Part shown: piece after piece, positions 57,679 through 64,000 of the stretch
Position numbering within the stretch: the stretch's first letter is position 1
How the letters are laid out: each line of letters starts with the position of its first letter
NCBI GenBank assembly: GCA_033675265.1
Contig: JAUJYZ010000535.1
Span: 62,001-126,000 of the forward strand
DNA length: 64,000 nt
Source: Actinostola sp. cb2023
Taxonomy: Eukaryota; Cnidaria; Anthozoa; Actiniaria; Actinostolidae
Direction: 5' to 3'
Program-made: the position numbers and the translations under genes
The notes under the pieces: model-generated
What the model was told of the DNA's origin: nothing
Seen by the model: only the letters and a program-made list of their open reading frames with translations
Database searches by the model: none

Positions 57679-57705
57679 TATTATTATTATTATTATTATT
57701 ATTAT
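57618..57705. repeat. (AAT)n/(ATT)n microsatellite hairpin
   Basis: About 18 AAT units followed directly by about 9 ATT units, so the tract can fold on itself. Confidence 0.95.
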
Positions 57706-57739
57706 ACGTTGTTGGTTCTGTAATCATGGACTTACAGTC

Positions 57740-58088
57740 TGTGGTTTGAATTAGTTACTAGTATGAGCCAACACCTCCCTATTTTCTCAAACTAATACCA
57801 ATAATCCTGAACAACAAATACTTAGTGGCAATATAGTATCTGATATTAGTGACCATTTTTCACAATTTTGTATAACTTCTTCGGAAATAGAAAAGTCAAC
57901 CAAGACAAAAAAGAAGATAACAAACTTCTCAAATTTCTCGAAAGACCATTTTCTACAGGAACTTGCTATCCTTGACCTATCTATCCCAAAGGCAATGTAG
58001 ACCAAATGTTTTCTTCTTTTTACAAGAAGCTGAACAAGCTTGTTAACAAACATGCACTTCTCAAAGAACCATCAAAGCGTGACATCAA
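57740..58088 (+). pseudogene. LINE ORF2 fragment (region before reverse transcriptase)
   Basis: The frame reads LSGNIVSDISDHFSQFCIT, then NFSNFSKDHFLQELAILDLS, and after a frameshift near 57990 NVDQMFSSFYKKLNKLVNKH. The SGNI..DISDHF.QF segment is the end of a LINE endonuclease and the rest is the linker before reverse transcriptase. Truncated on both sides; an LTR-like sequence begins at 58092. Confidence 0.75.
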
Positions 58089-58091
58089 AAA

Positions 58092-58213
58092 TGTAACATC
58101 ATGAGCACGTGGCCATGTCATGCGCGAGGAGAGAGCATGTGTGAGACTGAGCGGAGCGATCGTTGAACAAGACTTCAATAAAAGTCTTCCCGAAAAGTAC
58201 AGACTTTACATGG
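58092..58213 (+). repeat. Possible short LTR plus primer-binding site
   Basis: TGTAACATCATGAGCACG...CAGACTTTACA (58092-58210) has TG/CA-type ends and an internal AATAAA. It is followed directly by TGGTGTCAGAATGTGAGAGG, which resembles the TGGTGTCAGAAG primer-binding-site region of several LTR retrotransposons. No second LTR or pol is seen. Confidence 0.5.
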
Positions 58214-58765
58214 TGTCAGAATGTGAGAGGAAAGTAAGGACCCTACAGCTAAAGCGTCTGCGAGTGGAGTTTTAACCTCTGAAACGAGAGAAACAAGGAT
58301 GTTTATCTCATGTGCTGGTGCCACAACCTCTAAACACCGAAGGAAATCTCGCCCTGAATTAGAAAAAATGGAAGCAAATTTGGTCAGCCAATGAAACAGT
58401 AATCAAACTACTACGAAAATCACCGAACTGTGGAATGGGACTAAATTTTCTATAACCTGAGTTTCAGGCTCAAAGGGGAGGGAGAGGAGGAGGGGAAAGG
58501 AAAGGGAAGAATGAGAGCCTGACACCAATGCTATACAGAACCTGTTCCGCCCCTTATGACCTTCGTGAAGTTCCCCCACAATATTAGCCAATAACAATTT
58601 CTTCCGGTTTGAAAATTGGCGTGTCACAACTGTCAAAACTTGATGAATACAAGATATGTACAGCCTGATCACGTATCCCTACACTGTACTGGATTTGAAA
58701 GATTCAATTTCGATCGAAACAAAACTACTTGAAATAGAGAATAATGCCACATTCACTTTACCTTA

Positions 58766-59259
58766 CAGCAGTTTCAGGTTGAGCGTTTAACGGCGACGTT
58801 TGTCGCGATCGTTGTTTGAATGTTACGTTGTCAAGTGAAATGCCAGACGTTTCTAGGGGACGGGGACGATGTTTGTCTTAGAAAACACTGTTGAACTAAC
58901 GGCCAAAATTATTACAAAAAATGTGTTTTTCCGGCTGTAAATGCAATACGAAAAACATTCACTGAAAGGTTGTTTTGTATAAAATATATTCAAAGCTAAT
59001 TAGCCGAAAGATGTTTATCTCTTGAGATAAACTAAACAACACAATCTTGTCACTGATACCGACTCTCAAATCGGACGACAAGGTCTTTCCAGATACGATC
59101 TTCCTTGAAACAAATAACTTTTCGCCTTCAACGTTTTTTTCTGAGACAAACATCGTCCCCGTCACCTAGAAACGTCTGGTATTTCACTTGACAACGTATT
59201 CAAACTGTCACAACGATCGCGACAAACGTCGCCGTTAAACGCTCAACCTGAATCTGCTG
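58766..59259. mobile_element. 494-bp Tc1/mariner-like MITE
   Basis: Ends CAGCAGTTTCAGGTTGAGCG and its complement (one mismatch), flanked by TA at 58764-58765 and 59260-59261. TIRs extend about 110 bp, including TTTAACGGCGACGTTTGTCG. Confidence 0.85.
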
Positions 59260-59519
59260 TATATTTGAGATCCCGTAAACTGTAAGGAACCGCATTCTTT
59301 ATAGTGTACATGTCAATCTCGTTTCCCAACGGTCGCGTATAAATTCTATCAGGGGACGCGAACATGAGATTGTGAATCAGTAGTACTTCTAAAGTGTCTC
59401 TTCTTCGATGGGAGAAACAAAATATATAAAAACTTCAAGCTAATATCGCTGCATCGACAGACAACGGATCAGATTTGCAATGTTGACTTCCGGTTATTAC
59501 ATTTCATTGTTCTTCGTTC

Positions 59520-59551
<32 letters not shown>

Positions 59552-59640
59552 GTTCTTGTTTAACGCATTAAACTGACGTCTCAATGCGTTTTACATTACA
59601 TAATAACATAAAATAACATAATAATAATAATTCAATCAGC
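59520..59640. repeat. (AAT)n with SINE-like segment
   Basis: (AAT)n is followed by AGTTCTTGTTTAACGCATTA and CTCAATGCGTTTTACATTAC. It resembles the (AAT)n-linked GCGCC/GGCGCTTTACAAT segments elsewhere in the window. Confidence 0.5.
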
Positions 59641-59860
59641 ATTTCGCCCCAAATACGGGCGAACAACACAACTTCTGTGTAGGATTGGTGTCAGGCCCAC
59701 CTTTTCCCCTTACGCCCACCCCCGTCCTCCTCTCCCCCTCCTATCCCCCTTTGGGCCTGAAACTCAGGTTAAATTTTCTTATGACAACCACGCCCACTTT
59801 GTATGATTGCCCCACCCACATTCATTGATAAATTCCTAGCATTCCATGATTGTGAAAGGA

Positions 59861-60516
59861 TGGCTAGCGTTAGCAAAGCTGGGTAGGGCAGAGCTTTAGC
59901 AGGGTAAAGCTCTAAGCGACGACTTGAGAAAGAAAATAATTCAAGATATTGTGGAAGAGGGAGGTGACTTCGTTACAGGTTTTTTTGCTGGGAGTTTTTC
60001 GCAAATTGCTCGCAAAAACAGGACAAAATATGACACAGTCACGAAGCTTTGGAAGCAATTTTGCAATACGGGCAGTGTGAGTTTTGAAAGTCGCGCAAGT
60101 GGATCAAAGCACCTTCAGCCTGATGATCTTGATTTCATACGTTTTTTGAAAACGTCTAGATCGTCAATGTCCACGGGTGAGTTGTATAAACATGTGAACG
60201 ACTGCTGTAACATCGCTGGAGTAACATCAAATGCGGCGATATAACGAGCTGTGCAAAATAGGATGGACGATAGAAAATGGACATGGAAACTAATACTTAC
60301 GCAACCTCTGGCAGAGAAATTTACTCCTGAAAACCTCAATTATTGTCAGCAATTTTTAAATTACAGTCACACAGTTAATCCTTACAGGTTGAAGTTTTTT
60401 GACGAGAGTGGCATCAAGTTACTAGATGTTGGGAGGCCTAACTATGGACATTCACTGATTGGAACACCGGCGGTTGAGATGTTTCGAAACATGAACTCAC
60501 CAAACATTACTCTTAA
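59861..60516 (+). pseudogene. Tc1/mariner (IS630)-type transposase, broken
   Basis: The N-terminal paired-like helix-turn-helix is seen in RKKIIQDIVEEGGDF and FSQIARKNRTKYDTVTKLW, then GSVSFESRASGSKHLQPDDL. An in-frame TAA lies at 60242. The catalytic core begins with the first Asp in LKFFDESGIKLLDVGRPNYG and HSLIGTPAVEMFRN, reaching SPNITL. There the 5.6-kb TTAA element is inserted at CTTAA, so the second Asp and last Asp/Glu regions are displaced beyond the window. A frameshift also lies near 59890-59920. Confidence 0.85.
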
Positions 60517-62866
60517 GAGAGCATCCGTCATAGGACCAGGCAGGGGTGATACATGCCATCTCTCCGATTTCAATGAAACTCAGCCAAAAGAAAGGCCTCG
60601 TCTGAAAACTCCTCAAGCCAAAGTAGCTAAGATTTTAGTTCAATTCCGGGGGAGTTCGACCACCCCCCCTCGTTTTTCAGTAATTATTCAAATATTTCCT
60701 TGAAAAGTACTATAAAAGTAAGCCTCTTTCCTGCTCACCCAATTCAATAGTTTCTTTTCTTCTTTTATGTGAGTAATTGTATGCCTTTTGTTGATTTATA
60801 GCAAAAGCACTGATATATTTGAAGCTATCCCTGTTGATTGACAGCTGTCAATCTTTACCTATGTCACACAACATTTTTCAATAGTGTAAATTTGACAATA
60901 TTGCAGTGAAAATATCTCCAATGAGGCACCTTCGTTTTCAAAAGTAACTACATCACGAGTTACACCAACCCTTCTACTAATAATATCAGGAATCAAATGT
61001 TTGGCCTCTCTCAAAATTTCTTGACAACAGCAGTATGAAATTGACACACACCACAGGAAGCCCATGTTAGTTTCTGCCATATAAAAACCCAAATACAATA
61101 AGAAAACAAACATCTGTTCTTACTTTCTACTTTTATTCACGTGTATATAGTGTACATCGTTCTGTATTTGCCACTACTAAAGCAGAAAATTTAATAATCC
61201 ACACAGCAAGCCCGTAAACTGTATACGAATCGCCTATATCTTCATTTATGCACTCAACCAATTTAGGATTTTCTTGATTCCAATCGATTAAAGCACACAT
61301 AATCACAATCTAAACTTTACTTAAGTCCTCATAAGCTTGATGTTGCTGAAGCTGTTGCTTACAAAGTGTTTGTCTTTCGTTACTAAGTAAACGGAGTATT
61401 AAATGTTTACATTGCACTCACCGTCACGTCGAATTTCCCAAAAATTGACTTTCTTAAACAATCTCGATCCCACAAACTGAATAACTAAATGCTTTCATTG
61501 GATTTGTAAACCTTTAGTGATTGAAAACACCGGGGGGGGGGGGGGGGGGGGGGGGTACTCCCTTTGTGCAAGTGGTAGGGGTGATCGGCGGTCCTATTAG
61601 GGTTGAAAATATTTTCTGTGTGTACCTTTCACTCCGTACCTTTTAGGGTCAATTGTTATTGATTTTCTTTATTGAACAAACATGAAAGAACAGAAGAAAG
61701 ATATTGTCCAGTCACTGAATAAACGATATCAACACAATTACTTTTTCGCCATATATGGTCGTACCATTTTAGGGGTCGAAATGAACATGGCTTCAACAGC
61801 TATTTTAGGGATCGTTTTCAAAACCGACCGCCGATCACCCCTACCACTTGGACAAAGGGAGAACTCCCTCCCGGGCGATTTTCCCTTGCAAATGACACGA
61901 GATTGATACAGCTTAATACAGCCTTCTTCAGGACAAGAAAAGCAGCGTACTCCGCAGTTGTTGCTGCTGCTGTTGGTGGTGTTATTAATGGTGATTCTTG
62001 CAGTGGGTCAGGTACAGCTAGCACTGCTGGTCACAGACGTGAAGACATCGTCCTGTTGGTTTGGGGTGCTAAATGGCTAAATGGCTGGACTGTGATGATG
62101 CCATTGTCAGTCTTTCCCATTTAATGTCATTTTTTGATTTTAACATATTTTGTAGATCTTCATAGCACATATATTTTAAGCAGGAACAATATTTCGGTCA
62201 CCGTCTTTGTTTTGGATATATTTTGTCGTAAAAATCGAAAATTTGGCCACCGTTTTTAATTCCGAGGACAGAATGGGTACTAATGAGAGTTTCTTTCTTT
62301 AAAAATCGGTGCTAGCCTGCGAGGCGGCCCAATGACTACAGATTGGAGGGACTATCTAAAATTGGAAGGGATATCCCCTCCGATCCTATCCTATTCCCTC
62401 CGATCCGTACCCTTTGGGCCGCCACAAAGCCATTGGAAATCGAAAACATGTGAAGTAAGCTATTTTAGCTATCAAATAAGGAAAAAATGGATATTATTTC
62501 GAAAAAAATGTTTTTGGTGATTTTGACTTATTGCTCGCGCGCAATAGAAATGCACGCGAACAATGACCGCGAACGTCTTTATGATATATAAAGGTAAATA
62601 TTTTTGAAATGCATATATGTAGCATACCCTAGCTTGATTTTCATCATGCGTAATCAGTACATTAAGATTGCTAGGTCCAGGTTGTGCTAAATCAAGAACA
62701 GGATGCGGCTCCTCCATAGGCAAAGGGGTACTAGACGGCCGGTTCAGTTGACACTTCAATCGCCAGATTGCTCTCTTGCTCAACCTCGCCCATTGCAGCC
62801 ACGTGGTCATCATGCGACACACTTTAAAAAGCCGTGCGCTCAATTTACCCCCCTCTTTCCATCATG

Positions 62867-62897
<31 letters not shown>

Positions 62898-64000
62898 ATT
62901 TACAAATACCTATTTAAACAAAAACTATTGCTCAAAAAGTATACAACTTCTGGACAAAAACATTATCTTCATCTTACCTGCACCAGCAGGAACAAGAACA
63001 TTCCACTTCTTCGCAATGTCTTGGCTCAGTTAAAGTGTGCTCCTCGTTCTGGCTTCCGAGACCTTATTCCATGTAGTGGAAGACAACATTTCCACAAAAT
63101 TCCTAGTTCGCATTTATGCTTTGGGCAAAGTCATATCCATACCCTCTCCATTGAAAAGCCCGGCACGTGCTAGAATGAGGTATTTCCCAGATGCTAAACA
63201 CGTCTGTGCAACTTTTTAAAACTTGTCTCAAATGTGATTTGATATTTTTCACGCAAGAGTTTTAAAAAAAAGGTATGGTTCGGAAACCTTGGAGAGACAT
63301 CGCACCCACTTTTAGAAAACGATGATAAAGAACACGATCGCGATAGAATTGACATGTTTTTGCTACGACCACTAGAGAACTGAACCATTGACTTGTGCTT
63401 ACTCAAACAGTACAAGCGTAGTTCAAGTGGTGATCCGCACTGGAGTAAATACGTTTTGTTTCAATGTAATTCAATTTCGTAATACCCGATAAATGACTGG
63501 CACAAATTGTAACATTTATTATTGATTTACTTTGTAGCAGACTCGAAAGTAGATCTACAAAGTGTTTTTTCAGTTGATTCTAAACCAAGTACAAATCAAG
63601 ATGGATCTTTTCGTAGCCTTTCCCAGATTGCTTCAGCTGGATTCTGCGCGCGCAAGCGAGGTCAGGGTACAAAATAGATCGAAAATATTAAGAGAGAATG
63701 AAGAAATTCAGTAGAAAACTTAAAGTGCAACTAACCCCTATGAGATTGTTTTAAAAATCTATTCAATATATGCTGCATAGTTGGTGGGTTCAGTATTTTG
63801 TGATTTGAACCTTGCATTTATGAGTTATAGAGGTTTGAAATTTGATGACGTCTACTAAGGAATTTGCCATTACTTATTTAGAATTTTTCAAGAAGAGCTT
63901 AATTTTTGAAATGGGCAAAAAACTATTCTGTAAGTTTACAAATGTCTATAATCAGCACAAGGGTGTTTTTTGTATAATAAATGATTCCTTTAGTAGCCAT
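60517..64000. mobile_element. Second copy of the 5.6-kb TTAA transposon, cut by window end
   Basis: Starts GAGAGCATCCGTCATAGGAC after TTAA (60513-60516). It follows the reverse complement of 38676 back to about 35200 with few differences: arm to about 61530, a G tract (61533-61553), then the interior to 64000. The internal order shows that the copy is inserted in the opposite orientation to the one at 33083. Its target was inside a mariner-type transposase gene. Confidence 0.92.
60859..61113 (-). CDS. 84-codon arm ORF, third copy
   Basis: Same frame as 38080-38334, reading [20 protein letters not shown] and ending [10 protein letters not shown]. It is open in all three arms seen. Function unknown; see the entry at 33425. 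Confidence 0.3.
   Translation of the reverse strand: MFVFLLYLGFYMAETNMGFLWCVSISYCCCQEILREAKHLIPDIISRRVGVTRDVVTFENEGASLEIFSLQYCQIYTIEKCCVT

Larger units (their letters stand above)
58454..59771. mobile_element. 1.3-kb element with about 100-bp TIRs, containing a nested MITE
   Basis: AACCTGAGTTTCAGGCTCAA at the left is matched inverted at the right, and the match continues through a G-rich GGGAGGGAGAGGAGGAGGGG stretch to GCCTGACACCAAT. A 494-bp MITE sits inside. No coding capacity recognised. Confidence 0.78.

Overview
The window looks like animal nuclear DNA: AT-rich, with split protein-coding exons carrying GT/AG splice sites and very heavy repeat content. Anthozoan-type transposons and many (AAT)n-linked short repeats suggest a cnidarian such as an anemone or coral, but that is inference. 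There are no prokaryotic operons, rRNA, convincing tRNA or CRISPR arrays.

One host gene can be followed. Seven short exons on the minus strand (55194-55329, 52362-52502, 47159-47198, 46841-47086, 44385-44443, 24645-25040, 15400-15444) join in compatible phases and match the HEAT-repeat and C-terminal part of SCYL3 (PACE-1), a SCY1-like pseudokinase. They total 1,063 nt spread over about 40 kb. The N-terminal kinase-like exons are not seen and should lie beyond the right edge. Introns reach 19.3 and 9.2 kb and are made almost wholly of tandem arrays and transposons.

The most striking observation is that three intron arrays are built from the splice junctions of the exons they touch. A 14-bp array (54165-55193) repeats the 5' splice site of exon 55194-55329. 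A 50-bp array (about 22770-24692) repeats the last 36 coding bases plus donor of exon 24645-25040. A 56-bp array (25041-25175 and 43476-44345) repeats the acceptor and first bases of that same exon. Each array therefore presents many copies of a host splice site.

Region by region: 1-10.6 kb holds minisatellites, foldback and MITE-like elements, a 79-80-bp satellite with higher-order structure and a 119-bp satellite. 10.8-14.9 kb is a 4.1-kb transposon with 340-bp terminal inverted repeats (TIRs) and a 5-bp target duplication. 15.5-22.0 kb is a 6.4-kb long-TIR element with nested insertions. 26.4-43.5 kb is a decayed Ty3/Gypsy retrotransposon inside the 19-kb intron. It is broken by a Tigger/pogo element, a long-TIR element that itself contains two TTAA-flanked elements, and a 5'-truncated LINE. 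44.4-55.3 kb alternates SCYL3 exons with arrays, MITEs, a Harbinger-like transposase remnant and a piggyBac-like element. 55.3-64.0 kb holds further arrays, LINE and LTR remnants, and a Tc1/mariner-like transposase pseudogene interrupted by a second copy of the 5.6-kb TTAA element, which runs off the window.

All transposon genes seen here are broken by stops, frameshifts, deletions or insertions. The SCYL3 exons are open and in phase, so the host gene is probably functional despite its introns. Functions rest on motif recognition by eye; no database search was possible.
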